Below, piece by piece: positions 1 to 6,064 of a stretch of 7,337 bases of DNA (the stretch's first letter is position 1; every line of letters starts with the position of its first letter). The notes under the pieces were generated by a model. That model was not told where the DNA came from, did no database searches, and worked only from the letters and a program-made list of their open reading frames with translations. Source of the stretch: Verrucomicrobiota bacterium (GTDB taxonomy: Bacteria; Verrucomicrobiota; Verrucomicrobiia; Chthoniobacterales; JAFAMB01); assembly GCA_019236035.1 (NCBI GenBank), contig JAFAJU010000463.1:1-7337 (forward strand), given 5' to 3'. The position numbers and the translations under genes are program-made.

Positions 1-1
1 T

Positions 2-1474
2 CAACCCGACCTGCACTCGCGCGCCCTCGGCATCCTACCACGCACTTCGGAAATATTCCGCAGCTGGGGAATTTACGAACGATTCGTGTCGGAAGGTACG
101 TTGCTGACCAAAGTCAGTTTCTGGGTTGTCGGTCAAACAAAGCCCGCTGGCGAATTGGACCTCAGCACTTTTGCCCAGCTCAGTGCCGTACCCGGATTTT
201 TGATCTTGCCGCAGGATCGCACCGAGGCCCTGTTGCTGGACGCCGTGCGGGCCACGGGGTTGACTAATGCGCTTCTCGGCCACAAAGCAATCGGTTTCGA
301 GCAAGACGCCAACGGCGTTTCGGTCGACGTATTGGACCCGAGTGGCGCGATTCGACCTTATCGTGGTCAATATCTTGTCGGTTGCGATAGCGCTCACAGT
401 ACCGTTCGCAGAGCCCTCGGGTGGGAATTGGAGGGAAAAACCTATCCAACTCGAATCATGCTGATCGATATCCGCATCCGGGACGAAAGGGACCAGCTTT
501 CTTCTCCGCTTTTCGCTCCGCTTAAAGGACACGTTTTGGCGACTTTGCGTTATCGGCCAGAGCATTGGCGCATCATATCGACACTCGAGCACAATGAAAC
601 CGAAAGTACCGCTCTCGAGAGCTCCGCTATCGACGCTCGGGTCAACCAACTTTTCGGCGCCGGTTCCTATGAGCTTCTCTGGTCCAATGTTTTCCAAATC
701 CATTGCCGCACCAGCCCTCACTTTTGGCAGGATCGCGTGCTTATTGCAGGTGATGCAGCGCACCTCAACAGTCCCGCCGGGGGCCAAGGAATGAATAGCG
801 GTATCCAAGACGCGCACAATCTGGCTTGGAAACTTGCCCGGGTGCTCGCCGGTGCAAAGGCGCATCCCCTGCTCGCTTCGTATGAAGCCGAGCGCCGCGA
901 AGCGGTTATCAAGAATGTTGATCGCTACACCGATGCCCTCACCCGGTTCGGATTGCTCGCGCCGGGTTTTGTACAGAGGGCCTTTCGTGGCTTAGTGCGT
1001 GCCGTTCCGCGGCTGGGCTTAATGTCATATTTAGCTCCAAAGATGGGTATGCTCGATACGACTTACCGGCACTCGCCTCTATTGTCTGGAAACGGGGCGT
1101 GGGTCGGAAGACGTGCACCTGACGGCGATTTGATTGCGCCCGATGGCAGCTCCGTCCGGCTGTTGGATTTGGCAGGTCCGCAACCGCTTTTGCTGCTCTT
1201 TGATGACGGGAGGTTACCAGGCTGGGACGTCAGTCAAGTTGCCGCATACTTCAGAAACATCTGCGACCTGAACATTGTATTGCTTTCCTCCATCGATGCG
1301 CCCATCCGGGCCGGTGCTTACCGCGACGGATCGAATGGGGCGCTTTGGAACTCGTGGAAAATCACTGGAGGCGCAACTGCGCTAGTCCGCCCCGACGGGC
1401 ATGTCGGATGGATGGGCCGTCGTCCGCTGGCCGCTGAACTAGAACGAGGCGTACGGCAAGCGCTCGGCTCGTAG
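2..1474 (+). CDS. FAD-dependent aromatic-ring monooxygenase, 5'-truncated by the window edge
   Basis: The frame is open from base 2 to the TAG at 1472-1474 (490 codons). The residues before the GTG at 86 (HSRALGILPRTSEIF, then SWGIYERF) are already conserved family sequence, so GTG 86 is not the start. Family knowledge: FAD_binding_3 class A flavoprotein hydroxylases (PheA/TfdB/MhpA/PgaE type) insert oxygen into aromatic or polyketide substrates using NAD(P)H. The N-terminal GxGxxG dinucleotide-binding loop, probably about 40 residues, lies outside the window. Seen here: the second FAD/NAD(P)H motif GCDSAHSTVR at about 380-409 (the usual DG pair reads DS), the GD motif GDAAHLNSPAGGQGMN at about 749-796, and a C-terminal thioredoxin-like domain from about 1090 (GRRAPDGD, LLLLFDDG, ALVRPDGHVGWMGRRP) without a CxxC. 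The substrate cannot be told. The next gene converges on it. Confidence 0.9.
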   Translation, partial: QPDLHSRALGILPRTSEIFRSWGIYERFVSEGTLLTKVSFWVVGQTKPAGELDLSTFAQLSAVPGFLILPQDRTEALLLDAVRATGLTNALLGHKAIGFEQDANGVSVDVLDPSGAIRPYRGQYLVGCDSAHSTVRRALGWELEGKTYPTRIMLIDIRIRDERDQLSSPLFAPLKGHVLATLRYRPEHWRIISTLEHNETESTALESSAIDARVNQLFGAGSYELLWSNVFQIHCRTSPHFWQDRVLIAGDAAHLNSPAGGQGMNSGIQDAHNLAWKLARVLAGAKAHPLLASYEAERREAVIKNVDRYTDALTRFGLLAPGFVQRAFRGLVRAVPRLGLMSYLAPKMGMLDTTYRHSPLLSGNGAWVGRRAPDGDLIAPDGSSVRLLDLAGPQPLLLLFDDGRLPGWDVSQVAAYFRNICDLNIVLLSSIDAPIRAGAYRDGSNGALWNSWKITGGATALVRPDGHVGWMGRRPLAAELERGVRQALGS

Positions 1475-1514
1475 GCTCAAACGGGAGCTCTGTTCACGGT
1501 GCCCAGACATGCAT

Positions 1515-1543
1515 CGCCGGTCGCGCGGGAGCGCGCCCCTACC
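1515..1543. repeat. 29-bp palindromic REP-like repeat, copy 1
   Basis: The unit begins CGCCGGTC and ends CCCCTACC, around a GCGCG-ggag-CGCGC hairpin. It matches 3938-3966 at 26 of 29 positions, and inverted partial copies lie at 3876-3916. The last bases (CTA, 1539-1541) supply the stop codon of the minus-strand gene 1539-1808, so the repeat sits exactly at that gene's 3' end. It also falls between two convergent genes, where a hairpin could end transcription, but there is no T-tract. Confidence 0.7.
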
Positions 1544-1808
1544 ATTGATGCCACCGGCGGTACCCATGGTAATAGCCATAGTGCCGGTGCCAGTAGTACG
1601 GGCGATAATATCCGTAGTACCCGTAGCCTGGCCCGTAGTAACCGTAACCTGGCCCGTAATATCCGGAATATGGATAATAGTACGGGTCATAATAAACCGG
1701 ACCGGGAACGCCAAAGCCGAAACTAAAGCTGACGTGGGCCTGCGCTCTTGGCTCGGAGACGAACGTCAAAGTGCAAACCGCAGCCAAAAGAAGTAGAATC
1801 CTTTTCAT
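1539..1808 (-). CDS. Small exported Tyr/Gly-rich protein
   Basis: It encodes 89 residues. I chose the ATG at 1808 because it puts a classic signal peptide at the N-terminus (MKRILLLLAAVCTLTFVSEP, with probable cleavage after RAQA). An in-frame start further upstream at 1853 would bury this signal. The mature part starts HVSFSFGFGVPGPVYYDP and then becomes almost wholly Tyr, Gly, Pro and His. It contains a tandem YYGPGYG heptad (a 21-bp DNA duplication, 1621-1641 and 1642-1662) and ends RRWHQW. Such low-complexity exported proteins are common in several phyla, and their role is unknown; a surface or envelope location is inference. No strong Shine-Dalgarno sequence is visible. The stop codon lies in the palindromic repeat at 1515-1543, so the original C-terminus may have been altered by that repeat. 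Confidence 0.65.
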   Translation of the reverse strand: MKRILLLLAAVCTLTFVSEPRAQAHVSFSFGFGVPGPVYYDPYYYPYSGYYGPGYGYYGPGYGYYGYYRPYYWHRHYGYYHGYRRWHQW

Positions 1809-1894
1809 AGACTGAAGAATTAGACGAAGCAAAATCGCTATTTCTTCGACCAACGGCTTCTTGCCTTCTTGAGCTCGTGACTTCTTTTAAGCTA

Positions 1895-2204
1895 GTGCAC
1901 CCGTCTCGCATGTAATGGTGACGTCGCCGCAGGTCAGTTGGCTGTTTTTCAAGGCGGTCCGAGCCGGACTGGCGGTAACGAAGCGCCCATATCTGGACTC
2001 ATACGGGTCGAGCGAGCAACGCGGAAAAACAGCCAACTGGCCGCGGCCCGGAGGGTTGCGTTGAAAATGGGCCGGCGGCTGCGTTGATTGTGGGTTACGT
2101 ATCGATTTAGATATGCGCCCTCTACCGCCAGTCCGGCTCGGACCGCCTTGCCGACGGCCCATTTTGAACGCAACGACGTCACCATTATATACGAGACGGT
2201 GCAC
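1895..2204. mobile_element. 310-bp MITE-like element with TA flanks and interlocking inverted repeats
   Basis: The terminal inverted repeats are 1895-1926 and 2174-2204. They start GTGCAC and agree at 29 of 31 aligned positions plus one single-base gap. A TA dinucleotide flanks each end (1893-1894 and 2205-2206), which fits the target duplication made by IS630/Tc1-mariner-type transposases. No transposase or convincing ORF lies inside, so it would depend on an enzyme supplied elsewhere. Inside are three more inverted repeats: 1926-1950 with 2024-2047, 1950-1977 with 2123-2150 (28 bp, perfect), and 2055-2079 with 2150-2174 (two mismatches). They tile the element with almost no gaps. The neighbouring non-coding bases (1809-1892 and 2207-2390) hold no gene I can support. 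Alternatives are a structured RNA or an inverted-duplication remnant. The repeat geometry is certain; mobility is inferred. Confidence 0.75.
1950..2150. repeat. Perfect 28-bp inverted repeat in the MITE-like element
   Basis: Bases 1950-1977 are the exact reverse complement of 2123-2150. Beyond the perfect core the similarity continues weakly (GCGCCCATATCT near 1984 against GCGCATATCT read on the other strand near 2117). The two arms lie next to the outer stems and cross the other two internal inverted repeats, so all three cannot form together in a simple secondary structure. Confidence 0.9.
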
Positions 2205-2289
2205 TAAAGGCGAACTAAGAGCCTCCGGATGAACCACGTAGCGCATCGTAACGGCACTAGGATCAAAATCAGGAGCGGAGCCAAGACGC

Positions 2290-2319
2290 ATCCGCAACAT
2301 CCGCAACCCGGTCGCGGGT
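2290..2319. repeat. 9-bp tandem duplication followed by a short hairpin
   Basis: ATCCGCAAC occurs twice in tandem (2290-2298 and 2299-2307). It is followed by a 5-bp ACCCG-gtcg-CGGGT hairpin at 2306-2319. The site lies in the 184-bp non-coding stretch between the MITE-like element and the end of the GYD gene. No T-tract follows on either strand, so I do not call it a terminator. Confidence 0.4.
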
Positions 2320-2390
2320 CGGACCAATACGCGGCATAAAACATCCGGGGCCGTCGTCGGAAACGGAATCCCATTATCTAAGAGGGTCTC

Positions 2391-2714
2391 CTATCCGTTA
2401 CCTGGTGGCGTGTAGTGAACGTGCTTTTTCATCGCCTGATCAATCTCTTCCGGCGTTAGAAGTTCTATCGTTTTCATTCGTGTTGCGCCGGCTCCGGCGA
2501 CGGCCAGCGAGATTGCCGCCGCGGTTAGGTTGTCCGGCACGTCAAGAATGAGATATGCGTCGTTTTCGCCGAACGCGAAATAGAACGCCTCGAGATGCCC
2601 GCCTAGACTTTTCAGCAGTTTTTCGACGACAGTCCGTCGCGAGACACCCCCAGCCTTGGTCAGGCCTTTTATTCCTTCAGATGTATAGGAAGCTACGGCC
2701 AAATACTTGGGCAT
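2391..2714 (-). CDS. GYD-domain protein
   Basis: It encodes 107 residues, full length for the small GYD family (alpha/beta proteins of about 95-110 residues, function unproven). Family signatures are visible: MPKYLAVASYTSEGIKGL at the N-terminus, a VEKLLKSLGGHLEAFYFAFG segment (residues 30-49), the acidic GENDAYLILDVPD stretch that follows, then an Ala-rich helix and LLTPEEIDQAMKK near the end. The start is ATG 2714, supported by a GGAG Shine-Dalgarno at 2722-2725 (complement strand) seven bases upstream. There is no signal peptide, so it should be cytoplasmic. Its partners are unknown, and it is about 280 bp from its nearest same-strand neighbour, so it is probably transcribed alone. Family assignment is firm; any function would be a guess. 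Confidence 0.88.
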   Translation of the reverse strand: MPKYLAVASYTSEGIKGLTKAGGVSRRTVVEKLLKSLGGHLEAFYFAFGENDAYLILDVPDNLTAAAISLAVAGAGATRMKTIELLTPEEIDQAMKKHVHYTPPGNG

Positions 2715-2997
2715 AGATCAGCTCCACAGAACGGCTACTCAGAAATCCGGCACCCACACACGAAAGCGCACTGGATTCGACTCGGAAAGGAGCTTAAGAG
2801 CCGCTTTCGGTCAAAGCAAGCAACAAAAGGAAACCACGTCTCGGACAACGGGCGGCTCCCGTGGGCGAAGCGTCCCCGCTTTGCCATCTTCAGAACCGAG
2901 CAAACCGAGACGGTTCGCTTACGTCGTCGCGCTTGCGCGTCCACATCAAAACGAACACGCAACCCACGGGCCCTCCCGGCGCCTGATTTCTCTCCGC

Positions 2998-3252
2998 TTA
3001 GCGCGAAGGATGCGTCGGCATCAACACATCTTCGGTCACCCTCAATGGATGTGTCGGCATCAGCACATCCTCGTTCGTTTGCCGCGGATGCGTCGGCATC
3101 AAAATATCAGCATGGGGACTTCCGCAACTGGATACAAGGAATCGGTTTATTCTTGGCAGATTTGGAACGGAAACGGCCCGGGCTGGCGGATTCGCCGCGA
3201 AGGCGGAGCTCGCGTAAAATATGATTATTATGGAAAAAGCAAGATTCTTCAT
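2998..3252 (-). CDS. Small exported protein with 13-residue C-terminal tandem repeats
   Basis: It encodes 84 residues with a clear signal peptide (MKNLAFSIIIIFYASSAFA, then ANPP). After a short linker with one Cys (SSCGSPHA) the chain is two and a half copies of a 13-residue unit, D[VI]LMPTHP plus five variable residues (RQTNE, LRVTE), ending in SR. At the DNA level these are 23-bp cores at 3008-3030, 3047-3069 and 3086-3108, exactly 39 bp apart. Differences among the cores are mostly silent in this frame (CTG/TTG, ACA/ACG), with a single Val-to-Ile change, which argues that the minus-strand reading is the real one. I do not recognise the family. No strong ribosome-binding site is visible; ATG 3252 was chosen because it places the signal peptide correctly. 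It diverges from the gene at 3397. Confidence 0.6.
   Translation of the reverse strand: MKNLAFSIIIIFYASSAFAANPPARAVSVPNLPRINRFLVSSCGSPHADILMPTHPRQTNEDVLMPTHPLRVTEDVLMPTHPSR
3008..3108. repeat. Three 23-bp repeats at 39-bp period
   Basis: The units start GGATGYGTCGGCATCA and end with (C/T)ATC, at 3008, 3047 and 3086, separated by two unrelated 16-bp spacers. The middle unit, with one following base, has perfect GGATGTG/CACATCC arms; the others are imperfect palindromes. The repeats are in frame within the minus-strand gene 2998-3252, where they encode DVLMPTHP or DILMPTHP. Confidence 0.85.
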
Positions 3253-3396
3253 ACTGCTCTAGCAAGTACAACAATTCTGCTTGACCGCGAGCAGATTTTG
3301 CGACTCCAGATTTTCGCAACAACGATTAAGCGGTGCTAAAGTATTGCGCAAATATTCCGTAATTTACAAAGAAGTCGTATGGCAACAGGACGCGTT

Positions 3397-3804
3397 ATGA
3401 CAACACAGAACGCAATAATGACGGTTATTTGTGTCGCCCTCGTTATGGTTGTGCGCCAAAGCTCTGCCCAAACACCCTATGACGCCGAAGCACGAATCGC
3501 GCTGGCCAACGAGATAAATCAAACGTACGGCAACCTCGTCAGTCCTTCGTTTTCGATCACTGAGCTTTTTGATATCAAAAACCGCTTGGACAAAGCGGAT
3601 AGTATCGCCCAGAAATATGGCGTTGACCTCGACTACCGGCAGCACACCTTTGTCGAGCTCTGCGACATCGAGAGTCGCATTGAATTGGCCGGTGAAATTA
3701 ATCGCCGCTACAGCCAGAATCTGGACTGGAGGCAGTATGGGTATCGGCAATTACTCGAAATCGAAGAGCAACTGAAATCTGAGGCGCAGCCGCTGAAGAA
3801 CTAA
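3397..3804 (+). CDS. Exported protein with three ~31-residue helical repeats, function unknown
   Basis: It encodes 135 residues from the ATG at 3397, which has AGGA at 3387-3390 six bases upstream. An in-frame ATG at 3379 would add six residues but lacks a good ribosome-binding site. A signal peptide is evident (hydrophobic AIMTVICVALVMVV, probable cleavage after QSSA). The mature part is three related repeats, at residues 33-62, 63-93 and 94-124. Each follows the pattern R(I/L)xxAxxI-xxxYg-xxLdxrqxtxxELxDIe and looks like two short helices joined by a loop. The repeats have diverged strongly, so the duplication is old. I do not recognise a named family. It is divergent from the gene at 2998-3252 with a 144-bp AT-rich gap. 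A periplasmic or surface location is inferred from the signal peptide only. Confidence 0.75.
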   Translation: MTTQNAIMTVICVALVMVVRQSSAQTPYDAEARIALANEINQTYGNLVSPSFSITELFDIKNRLDKADSIAQKYGVDLDYRQHTFVELCDIESRIELAGEINRRYSQNLDWRQYGYRQLLEIEEQLKSEAQPLKN

Positions 3805-3833
3805 GCTCGGGTTCTAAATGGCCCATCTTGCCC

Positions 3834-3966
3834 TGGTAATAGGGCGACTCCCCCAACAATATCGGCCGTCGGCCCGGTAGGGATGCGCTCCCGCTGGTAG
3901 GGTCGCGCTCCGGGCGTGCGCGTTCTTGGACGTGCCACGCCGGTCACGCGGGAGCGTGCCGCTACC
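3834..3966. repeat. Cluster of palindromic REP-like repeats, copy 2 and inverted partners
   Basis: Inverted, partial units starting GGTAGGG and continuing GCGCTCC lie at 3876-3895 and 3896-3916, and a degenerate one near 3834-3853. A full 29-bp unit in the opposite orientation (CGCCGGTC to GCTACC) lies at 3938-3966. The 3896 and 3938 units face each other as an inverted pair, like a REPIN doublet. The CTACC end of the last unit runs straight into the phosphoglucomutase remnant. The same end of the unit at 1515-1543 abuts another coding region. Confidence 0.7.
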
Positions 3967-4031
3967 GGACCGTTGTTCATGGGCAAGGACACCATGCACT
4001 TTCCCGGCCGGCTGAACGCGTCGCGCTCGAA
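3964..4031 (+). pseudogene. pgm: Out-of-frame 5' remnant of phosphoglucomutase
   Basis: Read from 3964 the codons give TGPLFMGKDT, which corresponds to the TGPCYVGKDT segment around residue 78 of E. coli Pgm (recalled sequence). The next family residues, HALS then PAERVALEVLAA, occur in a different frame beginning at about 3993 and run on into the long frame that follows. Loss of one C in GAC-ACC-(C)AT near 3992 explains this. Upstream of 3964 there is only palindromic repeat sequence and no trace of the TSGHRG segment that normally precedes. The fragment therefore carries two lesions: loss of the N-terminus at the repeat border and a -1 frameshift. Confidence 0.75.
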
Positions 4032-5378
4032 GTGCTCGCGGCCAACAATGTAGACGTATTCATCCAGCGCGATGACGGCTTTACGCCGACGCCGGTCATT
4101 TCACGCGCTATCCTGACGCATAATCGGGGACGATCGGATACTCTGGCCGACGGGATCGTCATAACTCCGTCGCACAACCCGCCGAACGACGGAGGCTTCA
4201 AATACAACCCGCCCAATGGCGGTCCAGCCGACACCGATGTGACCGATTGGATTCAAGATCGTGCCAACGAACTGCTGCGTGCCGGTAACTCAGGTGTTCG
4301 GCACATCGATTCCAGCGCTGCCCTCAAAGCTAGCACGACCCACGCCCAGGACTTTGTGATGCCTTATGTAGAAGACCTTGCAAACGTCGTCGATCTAGCC
4401 GCCGTGCGTTCCGCGGGGGTGAAAATCGGTGTTGATCCACTCGGAGGCGCGGCAGTTGCCTACTGGCAGCCGGTGGCAGAGCGGTATGGTCTCAATCTCA
4501 CTGTCGTGAACCCGAGAATCGATCCGACTTTCGCGTTCATGACGGTTGATCACGACGGCAAAATCCGGATGGATTGCTCCAGCCCCTGGGCGATGGCCGG
4601 GCTGGTCGAACTCAAAGATCGCTTCGACATCGCCTTCGCCAATGATCCAGACGCTGACCGGCATGGAATCGTCGCTCCATCCACCGGTCTTATGAACCCA
4701 AACCACTACCTCGCCGTCGCCATTGGTTATCTTCTGACCAACCGGCCGGACTGGCCGAAAAGCGCCGTTGTCGGCAAAACCCTGGTCAGCAGCTGTCTCA
4801 TCGATCGCGTAGTCGCCGGCCTCGGTCGCAAGCTCTGGGAGGTGCCCGTCGGTTTCAAATGGTTCACGCCAGGCTTGTTTGACGGCTCATGTTGCTTCGG
4901 TGGCGAGGAGAGTGCCGGCGCCAGTTTCCTCCGGCGGGAGGGTGGGAACTGGAGTACAGACAAAGACGGTCTCATCCTTGGCCTGCTCGCCGCGGAAATT
5001 ACTGCGCGCACAGGCAAGGACCCCGGCTTGCATTACCGGGAATTGACTTCCAAGTTCGGCACGCCGTTTTACACTCGGATCGACGCCCCGGCCACGCCCG
5101 AGCAGAAAACTCTGCTCAAAAAACTTTCCCCTGATGCCGTCACCGCTACCGAGCTCGCCGGCGAACCCATCACGGCGAAACTCACACGCGCTCCCGGCAA
5201 CGATGCCACCATCGGCGGCTTGAAAGTCGTCTCAGCCAGCGGTTGGTTCGCGGCGCGCCCCTCGGGTACCGAACACATCTACAAACTTTACGCCGAGAGC
5301 CTTAAAAGTGCCGACCATCTTGCCGCCGTCGTCGAACAGGCGCAGGAGATTGTCAGCCGCGCTATTGGCCGCAAGTAA
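4032..5378 (+). CDS. pgm: Phosphoglucomutase (alpha-D-glucose-specific), truncated; probably a pseudogene
   Basis: Pgm interconverts glucose-1-phosphate and glucose-6-phosphate in the cytoplasm, linking glycolysis to glycogen and cell-wall precursors. This 448-codon frame, opening at a GTG, matches the E. coli-type enzyme (about 546 residues) from about residue 101 to the end. Catalytic parts are present: the phosphoserine loop TPSHNP (Ser47 here), metal site DPDADRHG (205-212), sugar loop GGEESAGAS (290-298) and phosphate-binding RPSGTE (409-414). What is missing is the first ~100 residues, including TSGHRG; part of them survives out of frame just upstream, and no ribosome-binding site precedes the GTG. 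The enzyme is therefore probably inactive. The rest of the frame is uninterrupted, so the damage is recent, or the one-base shift is a sequencing error. It ends 10 bp from the convergent msrB. Confidence 0.85.
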   Translation: MLAANNVDVFIQRDDGFTPTPVISRAILTHNRGRSDTLADGIVITPSHNPPNDGGFKYNPPNGGPADTDVTDWIQDRANELLRAGNSGVRHIDSSAALKASTTHAQDFVMPYVEDLANVVDLAAVRSAGVKIGVDPLGGAAVAYWQPVAERYGLNLTVVNPRIDPTFAFMTVDHDGKIRMDCSSPWAMAGLVELKDRFDIAFANDPDADRHGIVAPSTGLMNPNHYLAVAIGYLLTNRPDWPKSAVVGKTLVSSCLIDRVVAGLGRKLWEVPVGFKWFTPGLFDGSCCFGGEESAGASFLRREGGNWSTDKDGLILGLLAAEITARTGKDPGLHYRELTSKFGTPFYTRIDAPATPEQKTLLKKLSPDAVTATELAGEPITAKLTRAPGNDATIGGLKVVSASGWFAARPSGTEHIYKLYAESLKSADHLAAVVEQAQEIVSRAIGRK

Positions 5379-5388
5379 ACCGCCCTAA

Positions 5389-5970
5389 TCACTTGGCAGC
5401 GCCCGGCTTGACCACTTCCGGGACTTCCTTGCCTTTATCGACAAAAGTCAGCGCCGCAGAGTTGAGGCAGAACCGTAACCCAGTCGGTGGAGGACCATCG
5501 TCAAAAACATGGCCAAGGTGAGCGCCGCATCGAGCGCAGAGAATCTCGGTCCGCTGCATCCCGAAACTGTTGTCTGTCTTAGTGACGACATTCTCTTTCG
5601 CGACCGGCTGGAAGAAACTGGGCCACCCTGTTCCTGAGTTAAACTTCGAGTCCGACGCGAAAAGCGGCAGCCCGCAGCACACGCAGTGGTAAATACCTTC
5701 GCGATGGTTATCAAGCAGTGTGCCGCAAAAGGCCGGTTCGGTGCCGCGACCACGGGCGATCTCGTATTGTTCAGCAGTTAATTGCTTCCGCCATTCGGCG
5801 TCTGTCTTTTGCACCTTCGGAACGATGATCGGCTCGGTCAGAACACCGTTCGAGCCGATTAACCTGACCTTGACGGTCTGGCCTTGGGACGATTCTTGGG
5901 CAAGCGTCATTACAGGCAAAAAACATCCGGCGGCAATAATGCTCAACAAAAAACAAACTTTTAGGTTCAT
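5389..5970 (-). CDS. msrB: Peptide-methionine (R)-S-oxide reductase, exported
   Basis: It encodes 193 residues. MsrB reduces methionine-R-sulfoxide in oxidised proteins. An N-terminal signal (hydrophobic stretch from VCFLLSIIAAG to about TLAQ) indicates export; the AAGC at residues 13-16 is only a weak lipobox, so a lipoprotein is possible but less likely. The catalytic domain spans about residues 55-180 with all the hallmarks: zinc-binding CxxC pairs at Cys96/Cys99 and Cys145/Cys148, GTGWPSF (113-119), GHVFDDGP (153-160) and the catalytic Cys168 in RFCLNSAAL. Cys82 in GTEPAFCG may serve as the resolving cysteine; that is inference. About 30 residues between signal and domain are a linker. 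Start ATG 5970 is set by the signal peptide; no strong Shine-Dalgarno is seen. It converges on pgm (10-bp gap). A 236-bp repeat-filled gap separates it from the carbonic anhydrase gene, so separate transcription is likely. Confidence 0.93.
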   Translation of the reverse strand: MNLKVCFLLSIIAAGCFLPVMTLAQESSQGQTVKVRLIGSNGVLTEPIIVPKVQKTDAEWRKQLTAEQYEIARGRGTEPAFCGTLLDNHREGIYHCVCCGLPLFASDSKFNSGTGWPSFFQPVAKENVVTKTDNSFGMQRTEILCARCGAHLGHVFDDGPPPTGLRFCLNSAALTFVDKGKEVPEVVKPGAAK

Positions 5971-6064
5971 AACGGGCTAATAGCTCAAGAGCAGACTCAG
6001 TTTTTCTAGGACCGTCGCGCCATAAGAGGCCATAGAAAGTCTCTTTATTCCTACCAGAACACCA

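Noticed and set aside
86..88. GTG as the start of the monooxygenase
   Set aside because: Conserved family residues are encoded upstream to the window edge, so the gene starts outside the window.
35..865. 276-codon minus-strand frame antisense to the monooxygenase
   Set aside because: The plus strand carries clear FAD-hydroxylase motifs throughout; this is a shadow.
2191..2204. TATAAT near the right end of the MITE-like element as an outward or inward promoter
   Set aside because: The hexamer at about 2182-2187 on the minus strand has no acceptable -35 partner, and the left arm has lost it, so I do not call a promoter.
1887..2327. 146-codon minus-strand frame through the MITE-like element
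   Set aside because: It runs across the element borders and through all inverted repeats, has no family resemblance, and is explained by chance openness of GC-rich palindromes.
3008..3108. Possible CRISPR array (three 23-bp repeats, 16-bp spacers)
   Set aside because: Spacers are too short, only three units exist, no cas gene is near, and the repeats are in frame within a signal-peptide protein with mostly silent differences.
2707..3339. 210-codon plus-strand frame
   Set aside because: It has no recognisable domain, is rich in Arg and His from repeat sequence read on the wrong strand, begins antisense to the GYD gene's 5' end and covers the minus-strand repeat protein.
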